DNA from: Hybos culiciformis
Taxonomy: Eukaryota > Arthropoda > Insecta > Diptera > Hybotidae
Assembly: GCA_964007475.1 (NCBI GenBank)
Contig: OZ023273.1
Coordinates: 82,438,598 to 82,502,597 of the forward strand
DNA: 64,000 bases
Direction of reading: 5' to 3'
Shown: positions 33,022-44,938 of the stretch, one piece after another
How positions within the stretch are numbered: position 1 is the first letter of the stretch
Layout: each line of letters begins with the position of its first letter
Position numbers and translations under genes: made by a program
Notes under the pieces: generated by a model
What the model saw: only the letters and a program-made list of their open reading frames with translations
The model's database searches: none
What the model was told of the DNA's origin: nothing

Positions 33022-33100
33022 AGTGGCAGATCATTTGAGAAGTGGGGGCCCTAAGCGGTAAAAATAACGGACCCTCAAAATCGATTAGGCTAAAAATAAG
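33022..33100 (+). mobile_element. Single hAT-like end CAGTGGCAGAT
   Basis: CAGTGGCAGATCATTTGAGA followed by GTGGGGGCCCTAAGCGG resembles the left end of other hAT elements here (CAGTGG then a GC-rich subterminal block). No partner end or duplication found, so probably a truncated copy. Confidence 0.4.
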
Positions 33101-33720
33101 GTTATATATATTTTTTGTAATTCGATTGTTAAACAAAAACATTTTAATTCCATTTTTTCAATAATAAATTTTTTCAAGAATAAGTTTTTTTAAATCTAAT
33201 TTTTAAATTATTTTTTTCTAATATTTTTCTCAATTAATTGTTTTAGTTCTCTTTTTTCAATAAAAAATTTTTTTAATTATATTTTCTCAATTAAAGCAAA
33301 AATAATTCTATTTTATTACAACGTTTTTCTTAAGTCACTTTCTTGTCTATTTGTCTACCCGCGAAATTTTGATATCAAATTTTTACAACTCGTCCAATTT
33401 CATTCGAATTTGGTACATTTGGACATAATTAAACACACAAATTTCCCAAAAAACAATTAATGAGCCTCCTACTCAGCTACCATCCGATTTGATTCAAATT
33501 TGGTTAATAAAAAGACGAAATGATTAAAAACACAAATTTCGTTTGGTTTGGAAATCCGTTTAAAGGGACGATAACATAAGTTCATTCGATTTCATACAAT
33601 TTGTGTGTTGAATAAGTAAAGATAATAAATCTTAATTCCTCTTAGAGACTTTCCCCAAATTTATAAAATAACTAGCTCCTATAATTGTTTATTAACCTGA
33701 TAACAAAAATTCCACTTACA
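33101..33720. other. AT-rich stretch, nothing recognised
   Basis: Runs of TTTTTNAAT-like sequence. No coding signal. Confidence 0.5.
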
Positions 33721-33721
33721 A

Positions 33722-34680
33722 AAGTAAAGTCCGTAGCTACGCACGTTTTGACGGTTAGTTGACTTAAAAGAAGATAATAAATACTTAATAAAAAAGTTTT
33801 AAAAACTACGTTTGACTAAATACTAAAACGAAGAATATAAAAATTTGTCTCCGGCTCTTTCGGAGGATTGTGGACACACCTACTTGAAACTGACTACAAC
33901 AGTCCGTAGCTACGCACGGGTTGACGGTTAGTTGACTGAAAAGAAGATAATAAATACTTGAAAAAAAATTAATTTCTGGTTGGTAGTACGAATAAAAAAT
34001 TCCTGACCATTTTCCAATTGTGTGAACATAATAATATTTCATAACATAGACTCAAACCGTAGAGTCAACCTTTGAAATTTATAAAAAAAAAAAAAAAAAA
34101 AAAGTTCTCATATGGCATTTGTCGGAAATGAATCGTAATTAAAACTACTCAAAAAAGAAATTAGAATAGGAGAAATAAAAAATAAGAAATTTAACAAAAA
34201 AAAAAAATCTATAATAGAATAGAGATTTCAAAAATTTCATAATTAATAATACAATTAATATATGAGTAATTCAATATTCAATTTATATCTAGAAATAAAT
34301 AAAAAACTCACAGAACCAAAAAAATATAAAATCTTCATGCAATTTAAATAAAAAGAAAAAATTGTATAACATCCATCTCTAGAATTGTAAATGATAGGTA
34401 TCAAGTAAATCATTCTGATGAGTCCTAAACTTGATACCAGGACGAAACAATTCAATAATTCAGTAATTTTCAAAAAAATTAAGTTTCCTAGATAAAAATA
34501 TTAAAAATAATTTTCAGTTTACTTCACAAACTACTTAAAAAAATCATGTCTGTATAATCGATCGTAAATATTCAAAGAACTTAATAAAAAAGTTTTAAAA
34601 ACCACGTTTGACTAAATACTGGACACACATACTTGAAACTGATTACAACAGCCTATAACGTGGGGTATAAATAAACTCGA
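33722..34680 (+). repeat. Mosaic of foldback-family fragments
   Basis: Three block types alternate. Block a, CCGTAGCTACGCACG then TTGACGGTTAGTTGACT and AAGAAGATAATAAATACTT, at 33730 and 33904. Block b, AATAAAAAAGTTTTAAAAAC then ACGTTTGACTAAATACT, at 33790 and 34580. Block c, GAGGATTGTGGACACACATA-type then CTTGAAACTGATTACAACAG, at 33868 and 34621. Block c matches the arm of the foldback at 2127-7117 and here shows the uninterrupted GTGTGTCC target site. These look like broken copies of that family; the intervening AT-rich DNA (34060-34580) holds nothing recognisable. Confidence 0.7.
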
Positions 34681-34837
34681 GAAAATTCTACATATTTTTC
34701 GAAGATCTCTAATGTACGCATAACATTTTAGAATAACATATAGAAATCAAACACGGTCTCTTTCTGAAGGATGCCTTAAATATTCTATAAATCTATTTTT
34801 TCTCTAACTACGAATAAAGCGATGATAATACCTATGA

Positions 34838-35236
34838 CACCGTTTCTCAAAGTGTGCTCCGCGGAGCCCTGGGGTTCCGCGAGTCAACTCAAAGTGCTCC
34901 GCGAATCTCATAATCAAATTTGAAAAAAAAATTATAAATTTAAATCTGCTAATAATTAATATATGAAATTAATTTGTTGTTTTGAAACCTCTCTGATCAC
35001 GACTGCTTCTGCAAGCAAATTCTATAAGCGAGTTTTGTTGACGTACAAATAATTTAATTTTTTATTTTTATTTATGAATTTGTAAATATAAAGTATACAA
35101 AAATAAATTACTTTTCGGTGTTATGTACCATCGATTGGCACAGGCACACAATTAGTCATTACTGAACCAATGGGGCTCCTTGTAAATTATTATGCCTTTG
35201 GAGGGCTCGGCAGTTCAAAAATTTTGAGAAACGCTG
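34838..35236. mobile_element. hAT MITE, 399 bp
   Basis: Left end CACCGTTTCTCAAAGTGTGC; right end, complement, CAGCGTTTCTCAAAATTTTT. The flanking 8-mers ACCTATGA (34830-34837) and ACCTGTGA (35237-35244) differ at one base, as expected for an aged duplication. Subterminal GC-rich blocks include TCCGCGGAGCCCTGGGGTTC and GGAGGGCTCGGCAG. No coding. A degraded relative lies at 36825-36930. Confidence 0.85.
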
Positions 35237-35244
35237 ACCTGTGA

Positions 35245-35687
35245 TATACCTATGTTATTATATAATAATTAAAATATTACAAAAAAAATTTATTACTTAT
35301 GTAACTACAAAGCGCTGTTAGCCTAACTTTTTTCAGATTTTTGACAAAATAAATTTCCTTAAATGGAATAATATTTCTATTTCATTAATAAAATAATAAT
35401 TTTAATAAAATATTATATAATAAGGAAATAAAATTAATATTTTCTATTAGGGTCAGGAAAAACAATTCCAGATAAAATAAAATGACAAACAGATTTGATT
35501 GTTGAATAACAACAGAGAGTTCACATTAAAAGTCGAAATTAATCTCTTCATTTAATTTCCAAGGACATGATATCATTAGTAAATACCTTTTAAGAAAGGA
35601 TATTTAGATATAGACGAAAACTTCTATTGGTTGTTCTAGGTTACCCCTGTATGCACAATCTATATCCAAAACCTCCTCATGTTTAGC
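35245..35687. other. AT-rich stretch, nothing recognised
   Basis: No coding or repeat structure that I can support. Confidence 0.5.
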
Positions 35688-35945
35688 CAAAATATTCATC
35701 CAGATTAGCAAAAAAATGATGTTTCCGATTCAAAAAAAATTTATTTTTTTTCAAAAGTATTCATCCAGATTAGCAATATTAAGTGTATAATATAAAAAAA
35801 AAGATGTTTCCGATTCAAAAAAAAAAAAAAAATTTTTTTTTTCAAAAATATTCATCCAGATCAGCAACCATATCACTGAATTAGTGTACTAGAAAAGTTT
35901 AGCCACCATCAGCAACCATATCACTGAATTAGAGTTCTAGAAATA
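35688..35945 (+). repeat. Tandem repeats AATATTCATCCAGATTAGCA
   Basis: Three copies of TATTCATCCAGATTAGCAA followed by GATGTTTCCGATTCAAAAAA (35690-35860), then two copies of ATCAGCAACCATATCACTGA plus ATTAG (35868-35940). Local slippage-type duplications. Confidence 0.85.
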
Positions 35946-35978
35946 AGCTTACGTTTGAGTACAGAACTAGGTTTACGG

Positions 35979-36115
35979 ACTTTTTATCGTATGCAGTTTA
36001 TCGTAAGGCAGTTTATCTTGAGCAGTTTATCGATGGACACTTTATCGTATGGACATTTTATCGTACGGACATTTTATCGTCCGGACATTTTATCGTAAGT
36101 AAATTTATCGTGAGA
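35979..36115 (+). repeat. Minisatellite GGACATTTTATCGTA
   Basis: About nine degenerate units of 14-18 bp sharing TTTATCGT: GCAGTTTATCG on the left grading into GGACATTTTATCGTACGGAC on the right. Immediately followed by a CCGGTAAATGTTA / TAACATTTACCGG-type inverted pair at 36165-36225 and the GCGCGTCGCAAATCCCACTG patch at 36240. Confidence 0.88.
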
Positions 36116-36824
36116 TTTATTAATTTGGGCCGCGGCGGAGCTATACTATATATGTTACGGCGAATTCCGGTAAATGTTAGTTTACTTTTGGTAAATGTTA
36201 ATATTACATTACATTTACCGGCCTGATTGGTCCCATTTGCGCGCGTCGCAAATCCCACTGACCCATCACCTTTGGCATAGTTTCGGCTCTGTATGTCAAT
36301 CAGGCATGGGAAAGATATTAATTCATAAGGGTAGGTAAAGTCGTTGTATTGCTCTGCCCAAACTATGAGACTAACTATAGTCAAATAGGCAGTCCATACT
36401 TGAATTAACTTAAGTAATAAATTTTAGAACATTTTGAACATTTGTATTTATCAATATTTTCTCCCCTATTTGTGCAAATATTATTTCATATTCATCATTA
36501 TCAACTGCAGAATGATCCTTGTGTAAATAAAAGCTTTTGATTTTTTTTTTTTCATTGTAACGATTTTAAAGTAAATAATGATGTTGTTTGATGGGTTCAT
36601 TTAAACAAAATATACACTTACATAACATATAATATGTATTAACTTACATTTGTGAGGAGAAAGGGAGTCAACAACATCAATAGAATTATGTTTTATGAAT
36701 AATTAATGAAAAATATTTTTTTAATTTAAATAAAAATTGAATTATCACAATTATTTACATAAATAAAGTGTTAGAGAGTTATTAAGCAATTTTTAATCTT
36801 CAATTCGTTAAATAGAGCAGCGTT
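36116..36824. other. Repeat-like GC-rich patch, then AT-rich DNA
   Basis: 36120-36300 is GC-richer and shares GTCGCAAATCCCACTGACC with the 13.2-13.5 kb foldback. The minus-strand frame at 36058-36384 covers it but has no recognisable domain. The rest is AT-rich without signal. Confidence 0.45.
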
Positions 36825-36930
36825 TCTTAAAGTGTGTTCGACGAACTCTTTTTATTGGTATTTGGTGTTATGTATTTTCGGAATTCAGACTATAGTTTGG
36901 CTGATTGGGAGAATGAAGTAAATAAATAGA
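36825..36930 (+). mobile_element. Degraded copy of the 34838 hAT MITE family
   Basis: CAGCGTTTCTTAAAGTGTG then TTCGACGAACTCTTTTTATT and, further on, GGTGTTATGTATTTTCGGAA, parallel to CACCGTTTCTCAAAGTGTGC and CGGTGTTATGTACCATCGAT in the 34838-35236 element. Truncated. Confidence 0.55.
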
Positions 36931-37734
36931 CCTACTTTTGAAGTGAGAATTAAAAAAAAATGTTAGTTTGTGAAATTGAAAATGTTAGTTTGTAAAATTG
37001 AATGAAAATGTATCATTTGTTTTCATTTCTGTTTTTACCTTTTATTTTTGATTCAAATATTCCGTTATAGAAAATTTTTAAAACCCCGAATAATGCCCCT
37101 ATACATTCATAATCCAAAAAAAATATGTTGTATAAAATATCCGACTGCTGGAGAAGAAACACATTATAGAAACTGCAATTTTTACAGAAGATGGAATTTT
37201 AGAAATTAGAAACTGTATTTTGTAATATTCTGTCCAACAACGAAATCTAATGACGAACAACTGTCGAGCTAGAAAGTCGCTGGTTTTGATAATTGAATAA
37301 TTATCTTTATGTAAAGCGATGATTGCGGCTTGTTCTGATACTAATCAGATCACTGTTTCAACAGAAATTCTAAGCGACCTTAGAGAAACACAATTCTATG
37401 GTATGGTGTAATAATGAAACTTTGTTTTATATAATATTTTTTTTATTATGGTCACCGTGTAACAAAATTCTAAGTTATTCATTTGATATATAAATTTATC
37501 TATGAAATCAAATTTTAGATAAACAAAAATAATAATTCTGTCACTGTACAACAGTAATTTGACGGTAATAAAAAAAATTAATATAAAAAAATAAATATAT
37601 AAAAATTGAGGGATCAAAAATGAAAGCAAATAATAAAAATTTTCATTTTCATAAAAATATTATTCACTAATAATAATAATAATAATAATAATAATATTTT
37701 TTTTTGATAATAATCCCATAATGAATGAAACTTG
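36931..37734. other. AT-rich stretch with an (AAT)n microsatellite
   Basis: Includes (AAT)n at about 37669-37695. No coding signal. Confidence 0.55.
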
Positions 37735-37744
37735 AAATCAGCAG

Positions 37745-38545
37745 GGCCATATGGCATGCGCCCCCGATTTTTGGGGCCCCCAATTAAAAAAAATCAACAA
37801 ATTTGTAGTTTTCTCTTAGAAAATCTGTTAAAATTTATTCACATAGTAGAAAAAACTTCTAGTATGTATAGGCTTTGCTTTTTAAAAATATTAGAACAAC
37901 ACGCAATTGCAATACACAATCCGCTTCTGAGGAACACTATCTTAGAATCAATATTTTCTTCTGTGTTATTGATTCTGAAATATCTAGATTGTCAAGGCGA
38001 TTTAAATCATTGCATGAAATTTTAAATTTATTTAAACTTATTTGGTTATTTGAAAATTATCTAAGAAAGAAATAAAAGTTTCAGCGAATCGGTTGTTAAA
38101 AAAATACTCAAAGGAAATTTCTATTGAAATAATTTATGAATTTATATTTTTAAAGATTTTGACATAGTTCCATTACCTGAAAATTTACTAAAAAACATTC
38201 TTGAAGCGAATTTAACACAGCTTTTTCCAAATTTGTCAGTTATTCTTAGAATATTTTTGAGTCTAACCGTTGCTTTCGCTTAAAGAAGCTTTAGTAACTT
38301 GAAAAGAATAAACATTTTTAACAGATCGCCAATGTTCCAAGAAATACTAAATGTTTTCTCAAGCCTAAATATAAGTTGTGACTATACACGAAAGCTTGAA
38401 TTTTTCAAAATTATTAAGGAAATTGCGTGTAGGGCTTTTTTAAAATATTTACATTATTTTATTACATAATTTTTGTGATTTTTTTATAATTAAACTAAAT
38501 AAAGTTTTCGGCCGCGGGTCTCATTGAAGCTCTCTCAGGGCCTGT
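37745..38545 (+). pseudogene. Dead ZMYM1-type hAT, transposase C-terminus
   Basis: Left boundary candidate CAGGGCCATATGGCATGCGC followed by GGGGCCCCCAATT; a possible right end is CTCTCAGGGCCTG near 38545. Plus-strand coding in broken frames: EEHYLRINIFF and DSEISRLSRRFKSLHEILNL (37925-38045), then LFPNLSVILRIFLSLTVAFA, a stop, RSFSNLKRI and SPMFQEILNVFSSLNIS (38220-38370). These match the order of the end of DUF4371/ZMYM1-like hAT transposases, the last part being the hATC dimerisation domain (the usual ERSFSKLK block). The N-terminal half is absent. Inactive. Confidence 0.7.
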
Positions 38546-40946
38546 ACTTATATACTTATATACATACATACATATATATAATCTATATATATCCATGGAA
38601 AATTAACTCAAACTTATCTAAAAAAGAAGAAAAAAAAAGAGAAAAAAAAAAAAGAATATTTGTCAAAATTAAACGAACTACATTGATTATTGTTATTTAT
38701 CCGCCCAAAAATTTTCCTTTTTCCTATACAAAAAAAAAATTTAATCCATATGTTTAGCATGACATATGGTAAATAAGAGTACCATTAAATTTTTTTTTTT
38801 CTGTTGTTTATTTTTGATATTAGCAAATATTTGATTTTGATAAAAAGATTTGAAAAAAAAAAAAAACAAAACCACTTTATGCACTTTAATAAAATATATA
38901 TGAACCTACATTATTAAATATTTTTAAATAAGAAAAGCAAATATTTAGTCTTATTTTTTTTTTTCTTTTTCGTAAGGAAAACTTAAATTTTTTAACACTT
39001 TTTTTTTTCTTTTACTAAAGGAACAAATATTTTCTCTTTACTCAGTATTCTTATTATTATTATAATTTTTTTTTTTTAGCTATTTTAAGAACTTTTGTAT
39101 TTAACTGTTGAACGTTAAAAGAATTACTGAAATTTTTCCCCCAAAAGAAATATGTGTATATATCCAATACAATGAAATAAATAATAAAAAAAAAGAAAAA
39201 GGAATTAGGGATACAAAATTTCGCACAGCATTTTCAATTTAAAAGCCATGTAATGTTAAAAAGCTCTGAAATATATTTTAAATATAATTAATTAAAAAAA
39301 AAAAATTCTTAAACTCACTAAGGTATTCATAATTCTTCATGGTTTAAATCAGAAATTTTTGAAGTGAAAAGAAATGGAATAAAATTAACAGGCTACTTAC
39401 TCTCTTCTAAAGCAAAATTGGCTAGAATCTATATTAGTACATAAAACTAGAATGAGAAACTGGTTTTGTAGCCACTAGGAAATAGTTTGAAATCTGGCTT
39501 CCAAAATTTTACCTAGATTTGAATTTAAAATACCAAACTAGGTTCCTAGAATGAAATCTTAGGTAGCAATGCTAGATCTTCCGTTAATTTACGATTGCTC
39601 TAGTTTATGAAATCTAACTAATCAAACTGAAATATAGTATCAATAAATTAAATCTAGCAAGGAGAAATAGATAATAATTGCAGAAAATAGATCTTGAAAT
39701 TTGTCTAAAACTATTTTAAAACTATATTCCAGATTTAAGTTCTCATTATTATAATCTAGTTCAACATAATAACTGATTTGAGATCGATTCTATTTTCGAA
39801 AAATAATTTGTAAATTTATACCTAGATTTTGTTTCAAGAATCTCTGTAAATGAGTAAAATATGAAATTTGGAAACTTCTAAAAATTTTGAACTGCGAAAT
39901 CGAGTTTTTCGCAATTCTCTTAGGCTCTCAATTTGGTTTGCAATTTTGAGAAAACGCCAAAGCTTATATATTTTATATCCAAATGTTTTAGAAGTCAATT
40001 TGATTTTCGAATTTCGTTAACAGTTTTTTTTTAGTAATATTTTACGCGAAACAAGTTCACTCAGCTTACATATCCTAATACTGTTATACTATACTTGGTT
40101 TCAAAAATGTTTGCACTTAAGATGTGGTTTATAATAAAATGTATTTGCAAATTATGTTGATTTAAGCTTAATGAACTGATTTGGTACTTCTATTTTTATT
40201 TTGTTTTGTTTTAAAATTATATTTTAATGTGGGTGGATTTTCTGCGATAAAGCTTTTCAGATGAGAATTCTGTCAAACTATGTAGTTAAATAATTGAGTT
40301 TTTTTTTGTGTATTTTTTATTTGATTATAAAAGCTTTTTCAACCAAAAATTTAAACACTATATGTTATTCAAGATATTATAAGTTGCCATATTGTATATA
40401 GTTAGATATATATATCCTTGACAATTATTACACTTTTTACTCTTGATGGGGAAATAATTATATTTTTTTAAAATATTTGATTCTGAAATATTGTAAGTGA
40501 AAGACTTGCAAAAATATTGATAATATAATTATTATTAGGCGAAATATGAAAATATCAGCTGTTTAAGCGTTTTTTTTTTAAATGTAAATAAAAGTATATG
40601 TATATAATACACATATTAGTGAGATAGAATAATGTGGTTAATTAAAATTTATTATACTGTTATAATATGCTTATTATACGGTTTAATTTTATTAATTAAC
40701 TTTTATCTGGAATGTTATAATTTATTATTAATCAAAATAATCAAATTTAATCATATAGTTTATTTATCAATTAAAAGTATAACACATTTATATTAACGTA
40801 GTATGATCGTATGGTTAATATGAATATTGTAAAGAAAACATTATTTAACAAATTATATATAGTATCATAATACGTACATAGTAGAGCCAAATATTCAAAA
40901 TATTCAAATCGTTATCACATTAAGGCACAACACCAAATAAGCGATG
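38546..40946. other. AT-rich stretch, nothing recognised
   Basis: Microsatellite (TA/CATA)n at 38555-38592 and many homopolymers. At 39420-39850 the words CTAGATTT / AAATCTAG recur unusually often, without clear boundaries. No coding signal; the frame at 38524-38757 is low-complexity. Confidence 0.5.
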
Positions 40947-40954
40947 GCTGCTAG

Positions 40955-41382
40955 CAATAGCGGATCTAGACTAGGAGTAAACGGTGGTTTATTCTATATA
41001 ATATTTTAATATAAATCTATTATATTAAAGTTCTCCTTCTTACATTAGTTTTGAACATTTCATTTAATACTTCTTCGGTAGTTGGACCTAAAGCTTTGTA
41101 TATACATTTAAAACAGCTAGGTTTCCAGATATTGAATTACCTACGATCTACGAATGATTTTAAACCTTTAAAGACTGAGAATGATGTTTGATTATCACAG
41201 GTAGACACTGGCAAATATTTTCACAGATTATAGGGTTGCAGGCCCTTGGCGTTTTCTTATTAATTTTGTAGGTATTTGTGATTATGTTTTTTTTAAATTT
41301 TCTGTTTCAGTTTCTGTTTGTTTTCTTTTTTCTCGAATAGGGGGGTTTTATACCCAAATACCCTTTCTTAAATCCACCAGTG
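40955..41382 (-). mobile_element. hAT deletion derivative with transposase tail
   Basis: Ends CAATAGCGGATCTAGA and, on the complement of the right, CACTGGTGGATTTAAG; flanking 8-mers GCTGCTAG (40947-40954) and GCTGCTTG (41383-41390) differ at one base. The minus strand can be read as KYLPVSTCDNQTSFSVFKGL then KSFVDRR, followed by GPTTEEVLNEMFKTN, which lines up with the LPVST-x-ERSFS-x-LK block of the hATC domain. So a larger hAT was internally deleted to 428 bp. Confidence 0.65.
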
Positions 41383-41390
41383 GCTGCTTG

Positions 41391-42389
41391 ATATTTGTGC
41401 ATATTTGTAATTTCAATTTAAAAGACTTTATTGTTTATTGAGCTAAACATTTTGGTGCGTGTGTGTGAAACTGATTTCTTCGTTTGGAAGAATGCTTATA
41501 AACTGATTTTCAAATTACTAGAGACAAAACATAGTTTGTTTATATTTAAAAAATAAAAACCTAATTAAAAACTGAATTATAATTTTTACTAAAATAAGAA
41601 CTGAATATTTTAACTTATTTTGGGATAGATGTGTATTTGTTGTTTTTTATTTTTTTTAAGTAAAAAGAAAATCTAGTTTAGAAAATATATACAGGTTTGG
41701 GATATTGAAGATATGCCAATCATACTGCGGATTGATGAATTGTCGAGCTAATCAGTTATATATCATTAAATTAAATGACCAACAACAATGTAGAAACAAA
41801 AATTTTTTCATGCTTGTATTTTTGTTTTTATTTTTAAAATTTACTGATAACAAATTTTTAATATGACGACGACAATCATATGAAATTTTATTTTTCATTG
41901 TCAATGTTTGTCTAGAGTTTCATCACTATATATATAATTAATCTATTGCGGAACAATATAAAAACACCTAATATTAAGTCTACCAAATTTTTCATTATCT
42001 AAATTTCGAGGTACATTCTTAAATGAAAAAAAAAGAGAAGTTAATTTTGATAAATATTATAGAAACGGTTTTATTATTTTTTTTAAAATTATTTAATATG
42101 AATGAAACTTCTACTTAATTTCTAACCATATATTTAACACTTTAAAGTAAATCCTAACCAAATTGTTTGAGTTAATCTTAAAATAAAAAAAGAATAATTA
42201 TTATAGTGATAATATGTAATTGAAATTAAAATGTCGTTTTTCAGCCCACAGTCCGAATCGTTGGTGAATAATCAGTGGCTTAGCATTTTTTTTTTCAAGA
42301 AACTATCAGGTAGCAACCAATGTTTTACAGACTCCTCTAATTTGAACTATGCCAGCACTAATTCTTATCAAAATCTATTTAAACTTTAA
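41391..42389. other. AT-rich stretch, nothing recognised
   Basis: No coding signal. Weak similarity to the upstream part of the GACAGA repeat family begins near 42300 (ATCAAAATCTATTTAAACTT). Confidence 0.5.
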
Positions 42390-42570
42390 AAACAATTTCA
42401 AATTTCTAGAAAATTTATATGATCCTTGAACAATTGAGATCTTCTAAATCCGAAATTTAATATGACTGTAGATATTTTCTCACTGAGACGATCTAAATCG
42501 GTAGTTTCTTAGTCATATAGTGTCAGGCGGACAGACAATGGAAGGAAAACAGGCTAAAATATACTTTTAA
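42390..42570 (+). repeat. Dispersed GACAGA repeat, copy 2
   Basis: Contains GAGACGATCTAAATCGGTAG, AGTCATATAGTGTCAGGCGG and ACAGACAATGGAAGGAAAAC, the diverged counterpart of copy 1 at 29860-30245. Confidence 0.55.
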
Positions 42571-43134
42571 TAATAACAACAATAAAATATTTCAATTCAT
42601 TTCATTGAATAACTTTGTAAAATATTGGAAAAATATTTCTGCACTTTCTTTTTTTAATAAAAGTCAACAAATTATATTAATTGCAGTCAACTTTTAAGAA
42701 GCAATTACTTTTTCTTATATAACTTCTTCTTATATGCAAAATAGTGCATTATTTCTTTGGTTAAGTAATTGAGCTTTTGCAATCCATTTCTTTGGGTGAA
42801 AATGTAAATTACCTTTTTAATTATTAACTTCATTATTAAAGTTTCTTATAATTTTATTTGTTCATTGGTAGGTGTAGGTGGTCTAAGCCTCAAGGACGAA
42901 TAATAAAAATTATGAATCGAACTTTAAAAAATGAATAATCATATTAAAAACAAATTAATAAAAAAATGTTTCACGCTATTTTCTAATAATAAAACTGAAT
43001 CAATTGCATTTTCAAAATATAAAAATCTTTATGTTACAAAAAAATTTAATTCATGGGAAAAAAATTTTGCTATCTAAAACTGTGAAACGGAGGATAAGTA
43101 AGAATAAGAAATTTCAATTTTAAAGCATTTCCTT
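42571..43134. other. AT-rich stretch, nothing recognised
   Basis: No coding signal or clear repeat. Confidence 0.5.
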
Positions 43135-43300
43135 GAAAATTTTTTTAGCTCGTTTTCCATCAAAAATGAAAAAAACTTTCTGTATATTTCCAGTTTTTAG
43201 TCTGTCTGTCTCGCATTAATTATTCTTATAAGTATTAAACTATTCGGCTAATTTCGATCGTATTAATGAGATTTTTTGAAAGTCAAGTACGAAGCTATAA
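43135..43300 (-). repeat. Dispersed GACAGA repeat, copy 3 (inverted)
   Basis: On the minus strand: AATACGATCGAAATTAGCCG, AATAGTTTAATACTTATAAG, GCGAGACAGACAGAC and TTCATTTTTGATGGAAAACG, the best match to copy 1. Confidence 0.65.
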
Positions 43301-44190
43301 ACTTACAGCACAAAAAAAGTTTAGCGCCGATTGTGATTGGAGGGCTGTATGGATTTTGATAGTTGCAAGAATGGATTTTGGTAGTTGTAAGAACAAAGAG
43401 AGAAATAAAAATAAATCCGGAAAATATATTTTAATTTTAAATGTTCTAAATACTTCATTTATGAGATGCCGTTCTATATATTTTAATTTTTTTAGCTGAT
43501 TGGAATTTTGTCGGTCATTTAATTTAATTTTTGCTGCTAAAGATAACAAGAGCGACATTATATTCTTCTTTCAAAATATGCATATTATTTTTTTTGATAA
43601 CTCTGCTCCAATTGTTTTTTTTAAGATCTTTTTTTTTTTTTTTTAATTTTTAATAAATTAATTTTAACTTAATAAAAAGGTTAAACACCCTCGACTTTTT
43701 TTGTTGAAATAAAATTAAAAGAAAAGATATAAAAGTGTTCGCACGTTAAATCATAACTCTAACCTGCGTTTATTAAACGCATTTTACTCGCGAGATAGTT
43801 ATTATGATGTTTTCATCTAATAAAATATGTATAATTTATAATATTTATAACAATGCTTGTTCGCCGAGGCAGATTTTGAACCAACTGCTGCACTTATTGG
43901 ATCAGAATAATAATGTAGCATAATAATATAAAATAAAAATTATATGTTAAATAAATAGAAATAAGATGAAAACAATCCGCTCATAGATGGCGGACTAATC
44001 CAGAACGATTAATTTGGCGTTTATATTATTAGCAATTTGTGAGATGAATATATAAATTAAAAATTCTTATATTAAACTGCGAATTAAATTAAAACAAAGA
44101 AAATTAAAAATTTTAAAATCCTTTATTATTACACTTTTTACTAGGGCAGAGATATTGATAAATTCATATTGTTTTTTTTCACCTCCTTAA
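43301..44190. other. AT-rich stretch, nothing recognised
   Basis: The overlapping opposite-strand frames at 43266-43558 mirror one another and show no family features. Confidence 0.5.
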
Positions 44191-44454
44191 GGTCAGTTCA
44201 CACATATCAGCCACGTCACGATCTTTCCTTGCAATTTATATAAACTGTCAACACTCATCTGGCGCCGTCACGTCACCGAACCATCAGTCAGGCCAACGTC
44301 AACGAAGCGGCAAAATTAAATTAGTTTCCAAAGATATATGTTTTTTTTTAAATTTAGAACAAAACAATTAAAACAAAGTTGTTTGGTATCCCAACCTATT
44401 TTTATTTTGTAACTAAAAAAACGGTGACGTGACTGAAGTGTGTGGACACAAGCC
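44191..44454. mobile_element. MITE of 264 bp upstream of the cytochrome b5 gene
   Basis: Inverted ends: GGTCAGTTCACACATATCAG then CCACGTCAC on the left; on the complement of the right, GGCTTGTGTCCACACACTTC then AGTCACGTCAC. About 20 of 29 bases match. The interior is GC-richer than its surroundings (GGCGCCGTCACGTCACCG). Flanks TTAA and AATA give no clean duplication. It lies about 480 bp before the ATG at 44939 and could influence that promoter, though nothing shows that it does. Confidence 0.6.
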
Positions 44455-44938
44455 AATATTTTTTATTTTTATTGCAGTTAATTAACAATTGGCTAATAAA
44501 ATTGATTTTAGGTATCATTACCATATGCATCTACACATATACTTATAACAGGGTCTTACAAATTGTTAGAAAACCACTATCGAAAAATTAGCTTAATAGG
44601 AAAGCAATCAAAAGGAAAAAAAAAATTTCAGTCTTTGGTGGATGATATTTCAAAGCTTTGAGATTACCACTTCCTTAAATTTCAAATTTTAATTTTTTTT
44701 TTTAAGTGTCGCTGCGAATTCTCAGTTTGATTTATTATTTTTATTATTAATGTAATTTTTTTTTTTTTTCATACTTTGTTATCAATATTAGAAAATGATT
44801 TTTTTTTTTTGTTAATTTTAAATAAACACACCTTAGAACTGCTATTAGTATTTTTGCACAATTTGAACAGATTAGACTGTAATTATTATTAAAAGAAAAA
44901 AAAAAAAGAAGAAAAATTAATAAATAATTAATTAAAAT

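Noticed and set aside
37669..37700. (AAT)n run as a possible regulatory array
   Set aside because: A plain microsatellite.
38524..38757. 77-codon Lys/Tyr-rich frame
   Set aside because: Translates a TA/CATA microsatellite and A-rich tracts; no sign of coding selection.
43266..43558. Two overlapping opposite-strand frames of 77 and 87 codons
   Set aside because: Mirror frames in AT-rich DNA, partly in the dispersed GACAGA repeat; no domain features.
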